A stretch of 50,782 bases of DNA from Clostridiales bacterium. Its GTDB lineage: Bacteria > Bacillota > Clostridia > Oscillospirales > QAKW01. Position 1 is the first letter of the stretch. Each line of letters opens with the position of its first letter. The stretch is from NCBI GenBank assembly GCA_003343605.1, contig QAKW01000011.1, positions 1 through 50,782 of the forward strand, read 5' to 3'. Below, in pieces: positions 23,797 to 31,279 of this stretch. A program made the position numbers and the translations under genes. The notes under the pieces were generated by a model. It ran no database searches. It was not told the DNA's origin and saw nothing but the letters and a program-made list of their open reading frames with translations.

Positions 23797-25128
23797 TCAA
23801 TCCTTTTGCTCTGCCTGAGCCGCTTCGCTCGCCGCAATTTCCGCATCGGTTGCTTCCTGCAGCGCGGCCGTTACATCACTGCCGGTCAGTGCCTTGCGGA
23901 AAGAATTCACCGTAACGTCGAAGGTATAGGCACGCTCACTCATTGTCCAGTCCGCCGCTTCCGCATTGGTCAGCAGGCTCTTAAGCGCGTTATCCATCTG
24001 GGTAGAGCCAAAACTTTCATAATAAGAAACGTCTGCGCAAATGGTGCTTTCGTCTGCAAAGAGTTCATAAAAATCAGCTGAGCCGAAATAGCTGCTGCCT
24101 AAAATTTCTGCAATTGCTTCACTATAGCGCTCATCCGGTTTGCTGAAGAAATCAGATGAAACATAAACGCCGTGGGTCAGCCGGCCGATAAACGCACTGT
24201 TTTCCCGCTTACCGCTCGGTGCATTCGGGAAACCAACCACCTTCACATCGTCTGCAGGCAACGCCCCGTTGAAAGCCGTAGAGGGCGCCACAATCATTGC
24301 CGCGGATCCATCCAAAAATGCATCAACCGCCTCCTGGAAAGATACCTGATAGCAATCCGCAGTAAAGGCGCCGGCATTCTCGAGCGATTTCAAATCAGTC
24401 ACCGCACGCTCCCAGCTGGAGATCACGCCGAAGGAAGGGGTATAGCTGTGTTCCGCCGTTCCACCTTCAGACATGATGATCTCTTCTACCATATAGTTGA
24501 GCCCTTCATCCTTAAAACCTGCAGCAATCGGCGTATAGCCGGCTGCCTTCAGCCCTTCAATATCTGCAAGCAGATTTTCCCAAGAGGTCGGATTCGGCAA
24601 ATTCAGTTCTTTTAACAGGGTACGGTTATAAAAAAGGCCCTGATAAGTACCGTAAATCGGAATCATGTAATTCGTGAGGCTGTCTTCCTGCGAAATGCTA
24701 TAAACAGCGTCGCTCGTTTTTTCCATAATCGCACTGTAGCTTTCACGAATGGTTGAGACGCTGAGGATCGACTTTTTCTCAATCAGCTCGTTGATAAAAT
24801 CCTCCCGCGAGGAGAAGAAGCAGGCAACTTTGCCGCTGTCCACCTTTTTCATGAATTTTTTGAGTGCTTTTTCTTCGGTTGGCACCTTGGTGAATTTTAG
24901 ATTGATATTATAATAGGTGGAAAAATCCTCCACCCAGGAGGATAAAACCGATTGCCAATCCGCCCATTCCGCATCATTTTCATCTACCGGAATTCCGACT
25001 GTCATGGAAATGCGCTTGGTTGACGGTGCATCAGAGTCCCCCTCTGCGCTGGAGGCGCAGCCGGTAAACATGACCAGCGATAATACCAGCGCCGCCGCAA
25101 GGCTTAAAATCCTGATTCCTTTTTTCAT
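23797..25128 (-). CDS. extracellular solute-binding lipoprotein (family 1, sugar-type)
   Basis: A 443-residue secreted lipoprotein. Its signal sequence ends in the lipobox VMFTGC, so the mature protein starts with C24 attached to lipid. The rest has the two-lobe pattern of family 1 binding proteins (TWENLLADIEGLKAAGYTPIAAG, the common hinge region, and a C-terminal helical lobe with LTNAEAADW). These proteins bind sugars for ABC importers. The odd point is the absence of permease or ATPase genes: only the anchored protein at 23364 follows. The last 15 residues are Ala/Glu-rich. Confidence 0.85.
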   Translation of the reverse strand: MKKGIRILSLAAALVLSLVMFTGCASSAEGDSDAPSTKRISMTVGIPVDENDAEWADWQSVLSSWVEDFSTYYNINLKFTKVPTEEKALKKFMKKVDSGKVACFFSSREDFINELIEKKSILSVSTIRESYSAIMEKTSDAVYSISQEDSLTNYMIPIYGTYQGLFYNRTLLKELNLPNPTSWENLLADIEGLKAAGYTPIAAGFKDEGLNYMVEEIIMSEGGTAEHSYTPSFGVISSWERAVTDLKSLENAGAFTADCYQVSFQEAVDAFLDGSAAMIVAPSTAFNGALPADDVKVVGFPNAPSGKRENSAFIGRLTHGVYVSSDFFSKPDERYSEAIAEILGSSYFGSADFYELFADESTICADVSYYESFGSTQMDNALKSLLTNAEAADWTMSERAYTFDVTVNSFRKALTGSDVTAALQEATDAEIAASEAAQAEQKD

Positions 25129-25160
25129 AGAGCAACCTCCACCTTTAATAATCTTAGTTA

Positions 25161-25189
25161 ATCATACCATAAAGAGGAGATAAAATAAA
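25161..25189 (-). promoter_or_regulatory. probable promoter of the binding lipoprotein gene
   Basis: Minus-strand TATGAT (25166-25161) with TGG just before it (extended -10) and a weak TTTATT (25189-25184) at 17 bases. Confidence 0.5.
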
Positions 25190-25209
25190 GGGTTTTTTAC
25201 AAAATTCTT

Positions 25210-25836
25210 TTAGCTTTTCATAAATTTTTGCCTTATATTTTCAAACCATTCCACCAGCGCAAACTTTATTTGCTGCTTTTGATCGTTTTTTTTCAGAAAA
25301 GCCGTGCTCCCTTCTCCAACAACCGCAGCCATCTCCTGATCGCATTCAGCCTCGGCAACCGCCGGCGCAACGCAGAGCGCCGGATAAAGTACGCACCAAA
25401 AATTTTCTCCCGCGCCCTCGCCGATGGCAATGCTCACCGCCTGATACTGCCCGGCAGGAAACGAGAGATCCCCATATTGTTTGGTGGGGAACCAGCGTGT
25501 TCCGATCAGCACCTGAACCGGCTCATCCTTTCCGTTTTCCCTTAAAATACGCGTTCCTTCTTCGGCAAGCCGCTCCTGATTGAGCCGCGCGGTTTCAAGT
25601 GCCTCCTCCTGGCTGCCGCAATCTGCAAAAAGCTGCTCGATCAGCGCAAAAACCCCGTCGCGCACTTTCAGTTTCAGGGCCTGATCGGCCGAGCTGTTGG
25701 AATTGGCAACCACATGAAATCTTAAAACGTTTTGCCGCACCTGGGCGGCATCCCGCTCGCCTGCAATCAAAAGATAGGCCATTGAGACCAAAAGGATCAG
25801 TGCCGGAACCCCGATCCAGAATAATTTTCGTTTCAT
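25210..25836 (-). CDS. spoIIR: stage II sporulation protein R
   Basis: A 208-residue protein with an N-terminal membrane/signal segment (LFWIGVPALILLVSMAYLLIA) and the SpoIIR core VLRFHVVANSNSSADQALKLKVRD, which is the family's best conserved stretch. SpoIIR is made in the forespore under sigma-F and signals across the septum to SpoIIGA, which then activates pro-sigma-E in the mother cell. It shows that the organism sporulates or descends from one that did. The ATG at 25834-25836 has its GGAGGTG ribosome site inside the 3' arm of the upp terminator hairpin. I did not find a convincing sigma-F promoter. Confidence 0.94.
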   Translation of the reverse strand: MKRKLFWIGVPALILLVSMAYLLIAGERDAAQVRQNVLRFHVVANSNSSADQALKLKVRDGVFALIEQLFADCGSQEEALETARLNQERLAEEGTRILRENGKDEPVQVLIGTRWFPTKQYGDLSFPAGQYQAVSIAIGEGAGENFWCVLYPALCVAPAVAEAECDQEMAAVVGEGSTAFLKKNDQKQQIKFALVEWFENIRQKFMKS

Positions 25837-25839
25837 CAG

Positions 25840-25884
25840 AAAAACACCTCCATGTCAACATGATCGACAGGAAGGTGTTTTTTT
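25840..25884 (-). terminator. terminator after upp, overlapping the spoIIR ribosome site
   Basis: Leftward transcript: AAAAAACACCTTCCTGTC (25884-25866) pairs with GACATGGAGGTGTTTTT (25856-25840) with one mismatch and one wobble, loop of nine bases, U-run at the end. The GGAGG in the 3' arm is the spoIIR ribosome binding site. Confidence 0.82.
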
Positions 25885-25895
25885 AATCCGATATT

Positions 25896-26525
25896 TTATT
25901 TTGTTCCAAAGATGCGGTCGCCCGCGTCCCCCAAACCTGGCACGATATAACCATGCTCATTGAGCCGCTCATCCACATGCGCGCAATAAATATCTACATC
26001 CGGATGCGCGGTTGTCAGCGCCTTAACGCCTTCCGGCGCGGCGATCAGACACATAAACTTGATCTTTGCGCCGCCCAATGCTTTAATCTGGTTGATCGCA
26101 TCGATGGCCGAGCCGCCGGTTGCGAGCATCGGATCCACCACAATCACCAGCCGCTTGCCGATATTGGCCGGCAGTTTGCAATAGTAAGGATGCGGTTCCA
26201 GCGTCTGCTCATCACGGTACATGCCGATATGCCCCACCCGCGCGGATGGCACCAGATTCAGCACACCGTTTACCATGCCCAGCCCCGCCCGCAGGATCGG
26301 AACCACCGCCAGCTTAATCCCGGCAAGCATATTGGTGCGGGTTTTGGCAATCGGAGTTGTAATCTCCACCTCTTCCAGCGGGAGATCCCGCATGGATTCA
26401 TAGCACATCAGCATCGTGATCTCTTCCACCAGGGCACGAAACTGATTGCTGCTGGTTTCCACGTTCCGCAGAATCGAAATCTTATGCTGAATCAGGGGAT
26501 GATCAAAAACAGTTAGATTAGACAT
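25896..26525 (-). CDS. upp: uracil phosphoribosyltransferase
   Basis: A 209-residue enzyme of exactly the family's usual length. It joins uracil to PRPP to make UMP. Visible motifs are the N-terminal HPLIQHKISILRN, the PRPP-binding loop VVDPMLATGGSA and the C-terminal uracil-binding GYIVPGLGDAGDR. The ATG at 26525 follows AAAGGAAG. Upstream is an unusually long leader (about 175 bases) with a closed stem; the divergent pyrR-uracil permease unit lies on its other side, so uracil uptake and conversion are encoded back to back. Confidence 0.97.
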   Translation of the reverse strand: MSNLTVFDHPLIQHKISILRNVETSSNQFRALVEEITMLMCYESMRDLPLEEVEITTPIAKTRTNMLAGIKLAVVPILRAGLGMVNGVLNLVPSARVGHIGMYRDEQTLEPHPYYCKLPANIGKRLVIVVDPMLATGGSAIDAINQIKALGGAKIKFMCLIAAPEGVKALTTAHPDVDIYCAHVDERLNEHGYIVPGLGDAGDRIFGTK

Positions 26526-26550
26526 TGGACCGTACTTCCTTTATTTTTTT

Positions 26551-26706
26551 AAGCAAAACCGACGGATCCGAACCCGATTTAAAGGTCAAATTTCCGCCTT
26601 TGCTTTGTTCAAATACTCGTTAATCCCGACGCCATGCGATGACGACAAGCCGAAAAGCGCCGAAATTACTTCGTTTCAGGCGAGTTCGGGTTTGTCGGCT
26701 TTGCTT
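26551..26706 (-). promoter_or_regulatory. structured leader of upp (candidate cis-regulatory RNA)
   Basis: The two ends of this stretch are complementary: AAGCAAAGCCGAC at 26706-26694 pairs with GUCGGUUUUGCUU at 26563-26551 (13 pairs), and after a four-by-four internal loop CCGAAC pairs with GUUCGG (6 pairs). Inside are at least two more hairpins, CGCC-U-GAAA with UUUC-GGCG (about 26680-26656) and AAAGG with CCUUU (about 26602-26579). The predicted start site is near 26701, so the first few bases of the outer stem may not be transcribed. The stem is followed by an A-run and the upp ribosome site, not by a terminator. No known riboswitch consensus was recognised. Confidence 0.5.
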
Positions 26707-26707
26707 A

Positions 26708-26736
26708 ATCGTATCATTCCGGGGGCGCTTTGTCAA
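26708..26736 (-). promoter_or_regulatory. promoter of upp
   Basis: Minus-strand TTGACA (26736-26731) and TACGAT (26713-26708) with a 17-base spacer. Confidence 0.72.
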
Positions 26737-26769
26737 GGGCAAAATTTCGGGAAAAATGTCAAAAAACCC

Positions 26770-26798
26770 TTTACAAACACGCGCAAGAGCGGTATACT
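26770..26798 (+). promoter_or_regulatory. promoter of pyrR-uracil permease
   Basis: TTTACA (26770-26775) and TATACT (26793-26798), 17 bases apart; start site near 26805. Confidence 0.78.
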
Positions 26799-26811
26799 GG
26801 CTAACAGGAAT

Positions 26812-26902
26812 CAACGGTCTTTAAATCGATGCGGGACATCGGCAAGAGCCGCCACGGAATGATTGCAACGGTAGGTCTTGCCCATCTGCGGCAAGGCTTT
26901 TT
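26812..26902 (+). promoter_or_regulatory. attenuator leader of the pyrR operon
   Basis: The leader holds a long hairpin, CGGTCTT (about 26814-26820) with AAGAGCCG (about 26844-26851) and an inner CGATG-CGGGA-CATCG stem, that resembles a PyrR-binding anti-antiterminator. It is followed by a terminator with arms 26875-26882 and 26890-26897 and a run of T. PyrR bound to UMP should favour termination. The terminator is clear; the PyrR site is judged only by position and shape. Confidence 0.65.
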
Positions 26903-26936
26903 GTTGTCTCGCCTTTTCTGGAAGGAGGGTTCCGGT

Positions 26937-27500
26937 ATGTCTGAAAAATTTCGTTCCAGGATTATGGAGGAGCCGGATGTTTTGCGGGCGCTGGCCCGGA
27001 TTGCACATGAAATTATTGAACGCAACGGGCAGGAACGCGAGCTCTGCCTGATCGGCGTTGAGCGCAGGGGCGTGCCGCTGGCGGAGCTGATTGCGGCGAA
27101 TATAGAAAAATTTTCAGAGATCCGGGTTTTACGGGGCGCGGTGGATATTACCTACTATCGCGATGATCTCACCCCTGCCGGCGCGGATCCCCAGATTCTT
27201 CCCGGGAATCCCGGCTGCCCCATCGAAGGGAAAACCGTGGTGTTGGTAGACGATGTTATTTATACCGGGCGCACTGCCCGCGCTGCACTCGACGCGATTT
27301 TGCCCTGGGGGCGGCCCGCGCGGATTCAACTGGCTGTTTTGATCGACCGGGGCCACCGGGAACTGCCGATTCGGGGCGATTATATCGGCAAAAACGTACC
27401 CACGGCAAAAAGTGAGCTGGTGAAGGTGCATATCCCACCTTATGATGATGTCATAAACGTGGAGTTATATGAAAAGTTAAAAATAGGAGGAAGAAAATGA
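26937..27500 (+). CDS. pyrR: bifunctional pyr-operon regulator / uracil phosphoribosyltransferase
   Basis: A 187-residue PyrR. The PRPP-binding loop is VVLVDDVIYTGRTARAALDAI, and the N-terminal part LCLIGVERRGVPLAELI and central VLRGAVDITYYRDDL are family hallmarks. PyrR binds mRNA leaders when UMP is high and stops transcription of pyrimidine genes, and has weak uracil phosphoribosyltransferase activity. The ATG at 26937 follows AAGGAGG; the longer frame from 26829 would use the attenuator as coding sequence. The last four bases overlap the permease gene. Confidence 0.95.
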   Translation: MSEKFRSRIMEEPDVLRALARIAHEIIERNGQERELCLIGVERRGVPLAELIAANIEKFSEIRVLRGAVDITYYRDDLTPAGADPQILPGNPGCPIEGKTVVLVDDVIYTGRTARAALDAILPWGRPARIQLAVLIDRGHRELPIRGDYIGKNVPTAKSELVKVHIPPYDDVINVELYEKLKIGGRK

Positions 27501-28852
27501 AACTCATTTACGACGTTGGAGACAAACCCAAATTCGGCGCAAACCTGGCCTTTGCGATCCAGCAGCTGCTGGCGATCATGGCCGCAACGCTGGTTGTCCC
27601 GGTGATTATCAACAGCCAGACAAACAGCACCATGAGCCCCGCTGCGGCGCTTTTCGGCGCCGGGATCGGCACGCTGGTCTATGTGCTTTTCACGAAGGCG
27701 AAAAGCCCGGTATTTCTTGGCAGTTCTTTTGCTTTTCTCGGATCTATGGCGGCGGCTTTTGCCGGCGGCGTATCTATGTCGCTTGGTTTTCTGGGGCTGA
27801 TTATCGGCGCGGTTTTTGCCGGGCTGGTTTATGTTGTGATTGCGCTGATTGTTCACTTTGTTGGCGTTGAATGGATTAACCGGCTGATGCCTGCCGTTGT
27901 GATCGGGCCCACCGTTTCCATTATCGGGCTTTCTCTGGCCGGGAATGCCATCAGCGATCTGACCAAAGCGCCGGCCGGCGGCAACTATCTGATTGCGATT
28001 CTCTGCGGGCTGGTAACCCTGTTTGTAACCATGCTCTGCTCAACCTATGGCCGGAAAACCGCTCGGCTGATCCCCTTTATCATCGGAATCCTTGCCGGTT
28101 ATGCCGTGGCCGCTATCTTTACGGGAATCGGCAGAGCAACCGGCTGCGAAGCGCTGCTGGTGACTGATTTTTCCGCTTTTGAAAGCCTTGTTGAAAATGG
28201 TGTAGGCCTCAAAACCTTCCTGCAGATTCCAGACTTTACCTTCTTTACAGCCATTAAGGGTACAGGAGAGCTGACCGGCGCCTATGTCGGCGCAATTGCC
28301 GTTGCTTATATCCCGGTCGCCTTCGTTGTTTTTGCGGAACACATTGCAGACCATAAAAACATTTCTTCCATTATTGAGCGTGATCTGCTCAAGGAGCCCG
28401 GCCTTTCCCGCACGCTTCTGGGCGACGGTGTGGGCTCGATGGCCGGCGCTTTATTTGGCGGCTGCCCGAACACGACCTACGGCGAATCGATCGGATGCGT
28501 TGCCATTACCGGAAACGCCTCTGTTTATACCATTATTACCGCCGCGATCTGCGCGATCGTAATCGCGTTCATCTCTCCCTTTGTTGCATTTGTAAACACC
28601 ATTCCTTCCTGTGTCATGGGCGGTGTTTGCATTGCGCTCTATGGATTTATCGCCGTAAGCGGCCTGAAAATGGTGCAGCAGGTTGATCTGAACGAAAACC
28701 GGAATCTCTTTGTTGTTTCCACCATTCTGATTGCCGGAATCGGCGGCCTGACCCTGACCTTCGGCAAGGTATCGATCACCAATATCGCAACGGCCCTGAT
28801 TCTGGGGATTCTCGCAAACATTATCCTCGGAAAGCGCCGGAAGAAAAACTGA
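27497..28852 (+). CDS. pyrP: uracil permease (nucleobase:cation symporter-2 family)
   Basis: A 451-residue transporter with about fourteen membrane segments. The N-terminal QQLLAIMAATLVVPVII, the central LGDGVGSMAGALFGGCPNTTYGES (the NCS2 signature with the substrate-binding loop) and AEHIADHKN are typical of UraA/PyrP uracil-proton symporters. It overlaps pyrR by four bases (ATGA) and must be translated with it. Import of uracil here and conversion by upp, on the other side of the divergent promoters, form one salvage route. A strong terminator follows. Confidence 0.95.
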   Translation: MKLIYDVGDKPKFGANLAFAIQQLLAIMAATLVVPVIINSQTNSTMSPAAALFGAGIGTLVYVLFTKAKSPVFLGSSFAFLGSMAAAFAGGVSMSLGFLGLIIGAVFAGLVYVVIALIVHFVGVEWINRLMPAVVIGPTVSIIGLSLAGNAISDLTKAPAGGNYLIAILCGLVTLFVTMLCSTYGRKTARLIPFIIGILAGYAVAAIFTGIGRATGCEALLVTDFSAFESLVENGVGLKTFLQIPDFTFFTAIKGTGELTGAYVGAIAVAYIPVAFVVFAEHIADHKNISSIIERDLLKEPGLSRTLLGDGVGSMAGALFGGCPNTTYGESIGCVAITGNASVYTIITAAICAIVIAFISPFVAFVNTIPSCVMGGVCIALYGFIAVSGLKMVQQVDLNENRNLFVVSTILIAGIGGLTLTFGKVSITNIATALILGILANIILGKRRKKN

Positions 28853-28877
28853 GAACCACCACTGTGGTTTTAAGGTT

Positions 28878-28916
28878 CCCCCTGGAAAGCGCCGCGGCGC
28901 TTTTCGGGGGGTTTTT
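28878..28916 (+). terminator. terminator after the uracil permease
   Basis: A 15-base-pair stem (from CCCCCTGG at 28878 to CGGGGGG ending at 28911) with a CGCG loop, followed by TTTTT. Confidence 0.94.
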
Positions 28917-28927
28917 GCACTTCCGAT

Positions 28928-28956
28928 TTGACAAGCGGGCCTGAAACGCTTATAAT
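28928..28956 (+). promoter_or_regulatory. promoter of coaW
   Basis: TTGACA (28928-28933) and TATAAT (28951-28956), perfect boxes with a 17-base spacer. Confidence 0.87.
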
Positions 28957-28987
28957 ATTTAAATCAATTAAAAAGGGTGTGTTCATC

Positions 28988-29830
28988 ATGGCGATTATTC
29001 TTGGCGTGGACGTTGGTGGTTCCACAACAAAAATCGTTGCTTTCGATAAGGAGATTATCGGAACACTGCAGGTGAGGGCCAATGATCAGATGACCTCACT
29101 GTTTGGCGCGATTGGAAATCTGCTGTATCAGCACCGGCTGAAACTCGAAGAGATTGAAAAAATAATTCTAACGGGCGTTGGTGCCTCTCTGATCAAAAAG
29201 GATATTTATGGAATTCCTACCTTTCAGGTCAATGAATTCGAGGCTATCGGATACGGCGGCCTGATGCTCAGCGGACTTTCGGAAGCGCTGGTTGTCAGTA
29301 TGGGAACCGGCACGGCCTTTGTGCAGGCGTCTAAAGATCAAATCACGCATATCGGCGGCAGCGGCGTTGGCGGCGGAACACTGCTCGGCCTCTCCTCAAA
29401 GCTGCTGGGAGAAAGCGATATTGAGGCGGTGATCGCCTGTGCACAGGCGGGGGACCTGAGCCATGTGGATCTTTCCATCAGTGAAATCAGCAATACCAAG
29501 ATCCCCACGCTTCCCGCAACTGCAACCGCATCCAATTTCGGTAAAATCAAAAGCACTGCCACCGGCGGCGATCTGGCACTGGGTCTGATTAATATGGTTT
29601 TCCAGACTGCCGGTGTTCTTTCCGCCTTCTGCTGTACCGGCAGGGGGATCCGGGATATTGTGGTGACCGGTTCGATGGCCACGCTGCCGCAGGCGCAGGA
29701 AATGCTGGATGCGGTTGGCTCTCTTTACGGGCTGCATTTTTTGATTCCTGAAGACGCAATTTTTGCAACAGCCATCGGCGCTGCTACACTTCACCACTAT
29801 CGGGAACAAAACGCAAAAAACCAAAAATAA
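28988..29830 (+). CDS. coaW: type II pantothenate kinase
   Basis: A 280-residue kinase of the ASKHA fold: the phosphate-1 loop VDVGGSTTKIVAF at the N-terminus, MGTGTAFVQ (phosphate 2) and GVGGGTLLGL in the middle, and ATASNFGKI, a pattern specific to type II pantothenate kinases. It phosphorylates pantothenate to start coenzyme A synthesis and, unlike type I enzymes, resists CoA feedback in bacteria. The ATG at 28988 is chosen because the promoter overlaps the first codons of the longer frame. The ribosome site (AAAGGGTG) is weak. It is a single gene with its own terminator. Confidence 0.9.
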   Translation: MAIILGVDVGGSTTKIVAFDKEIIGTLQVRANDQMTSLFGAIGNLLYQHRLKLEEIEKIILTGVGASLIKKDIYGIPTFQVNEFEAIGYGGLMLSGLSEALVVSMGTGTAFVQASKDQITHIGGSGVGGGTLLGLSSKLLGESDIEAVIACAQAGDLSHVDLSISEISNTKIPTLPATATASNFGKIKSTATGGDLALGLINMVFQTAGVLSAFCCTGRGIRDIVVTGSMATLPQAQEMLDAVGSLYGLHFLIPEDAIFATAIGAATLHHYREQNAKNQK

Positions 29831-29862
29831 GGCGGGCTGCTTTTGCAGCCCGCCTTATTTTT
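29825..29862. terminator. two-way terminator after coaW
   Basis: A 16-base stem (29825-29840 with 29845-29860) around TTTT; it includes the coaW stop codon and also faces the end of the leftward methyltransferase operon. Confidence 0.94.
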
Positions 29863-29963
29863 TAAACGGTTTGGTCTGGGCTCATACTTACCGTGCCGTC
29901 TTTTTCAATAGAATGGCTGGTAACACCCGGTTCCTCTTTAGGCGTAGTGTTCGTCTCTCTTCA
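29862..29963 (-). other. possible remnant or unusual small coding frame
   Basis: Between the methyltransferase stop and the coaW terminator, one leftward frame of 32 codons after an in-frame TGA (29961-29963) reads as a hydrophilic, protein-like sequence that includes KEEPGVTSHSIEKDGTVSM and ends at a TAA (29862-29864). It has no ATG, GTG or TTG start in that frame and no ribosome site; an ATG in the next frame (MKRDEHYA) stops after eight codons. Loss of one base could turn that ATG into a start for this frame. It may be a decayed small gene or chance. Confidence 0.25.
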
Positions 29964-29998
29964 TCTTGAGCAGAACGGCGGCAGAGGTTCTTCTCCCG

Positions 29999-31279
29999 TC
30001 AGCTTAGGGTTCGCAGCCCCTTTGGAAGATGGTTTTTCCCCATCCCGCCGCCGGCCTTGATCCAGCCAATCGGCGTTCCTTCCAGAAGGCCGGTGCCCCA
30101 TCCCCGCCCCTCTGCCTGCACGACCTGCCCGTTCAGATACTGCCGCGCCTGCTGCATCGAGAATTCCTGTGTCAGTAAAAAGGCTTCTTTCGGCAGGCAC
30201 ATCGCCATATGGTGCGCGGGCTTCCATTGCCTGCCCTGAAGTTCCAGGCTCTGCATGCCGGCCCGCAGAATCCGAATACCGGAGGGGCAGGGCAGATCCA
30301 AATCCAATAAGTAAAAAAAATTGCCCCGGCAAATCCAGTTTCCTTCCGGGCGTTCCTTTAACATTGATTTTATGGCTGCATCGGCCTCCGGCCATCGTTC
30401 CTTTGCAAAATCCGGCGCGCTGCGGCCAGCCGCATCGCCGGCGCGGGAAAGTGCGCAGACGAAATGCCCTTCGCCCCCCGCTGAGGGAAAGATGCGCCGG
30501 GCCTCGCTCAGCCCCAGAAAACCCGGCTGCGCGCCGGAAATTCCGGTTTCCACCGGCTTAAAATCCGGATGCCGCTCTAAAAACCAGAGAATTGTTTTTT
30601 CATTTTCTTCCAAATTGAATGTGCAGGTGGAATAAACCAGCCGTCCGCCGGGCCGCAGCGCTTCTGCTCCGGCCTCAAGTATCGCGCGGCTGCGTAAAGC
30701 GCATCTTTCCACCAGCTCCTCCGACCATTCTTCCAGAATCCGGGGATATTTTCGGAACATCCCCTCCCCCGAGCACGGGCTGTCAATTAAAACTTTATCA
30801 AAATACTCCGGCATTGCCGCGGCCAGCCGCTCGGCCGGCGCCTGCGTAATTACCGCCCGCCTGGCACCCATGCGTTCGAGATTTTGAAGCAGGGCCGCCG
30901 CCCGCTTTGCCTGAATTTCATTCGCGACCAGAAGGCCGTCTTCCAGCCGGGAAGCAATTGCCGTTGCCTTGGAGCCGGGCGCTGCACAAAGATCAAGCAC
31001 TCGTTCATTCCCGGAAAGCTGCAGTGCCGTTACTGCGCTCATGGCGCTGGGCTCCTGAAAATAATAAAGGCCCGCGAGATGATAGGGATGATTGCCGTCT
31101 GCTTTACCCTCCCGGATAATAAATCCACCGTGATAAAACGGCGTGGGCTCCAGGCGAAAGGGTGCGATTTTCAAAAATTCCGCCCGGCTGATTTTTTTAG
31201 GGTTATAGCGCACGCCTTCCACCGGCGGCGTTCCGATCAAGGGTGTAAGATCAATCAGCTCTTTCAGGTGAGAGATCAT
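29999..31279 (-). CDS. RsmB/RsmF-type rRNA (cytosine-C5) methyltransferase
   Basis: A 426-residue enzyme of the NOL1/NOP2/Sun group. SAM is bound at VLDLCAAPGSKATAIASRL (about residue 107); the catalytic cysteine pair is in DSPCSGEGMFRK and STCTFNLEENE. The C-terminal 130 residues form the extra RNA-binding part found in RsmF-like proteins (FLLDLDLPCPSGIRILRAG). The target is probably a cytosine of 16S rRNA, but family members differ in their site. It overlaps yitT by four bases and is the last gene of a leftward four-gene operon (phosphoesterase, mrnC, yitT, this). Confidence 0.9.
   Translation of the reverse strand: MISHLKELIDLTPLIGTPPVEGVRYNPKKISRAEFLKIAPFRLEPTPFYHGGFIIREGKADGNHPYHLAGLYYFQEPSAMSAVTALQLSGNERVLDLCAAPGSKATAIASRLEDGLLVANEIQAKRAAALLQNLERMGARRAVITQAPAERLAAAMPEYFDKVLIDSPCSGEGMFRKYPRILEEWSEELVERCALRSRAILEAGAEALRPGGRLVYSTCTFNLEENEKTILWFLERHPDFKPVETGISGAQPGFLGLSEARRIFPSAGGEGHFVCALSRAGDAAGRSAPDFAKERWPEADAAIKSMLKERPEGNWICRGNFFYLLDLDLPCPSGIRILRAGMQSLELQGRQWKPAHHMAMCLPKEAFLLTQEFSMQQARQYLNGQVVQAEGRGWGTGLLEGTPIGWIKAGGGMGKNHLPKGLRTLS

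Noticed and set aside
26829..26936. N-terminal extension of PyrR by 36 residues
   Set aside because: It would translate the attenuator terminator; the ATG at 26937 has a proper ribosome site and matches the family N-terminus.
29961..30395. 144-codon minus-strand frame overlapping the methyltransferase
   Set aside because: Out of frame with the well-conserved methyltransferase and without a ribosome site.
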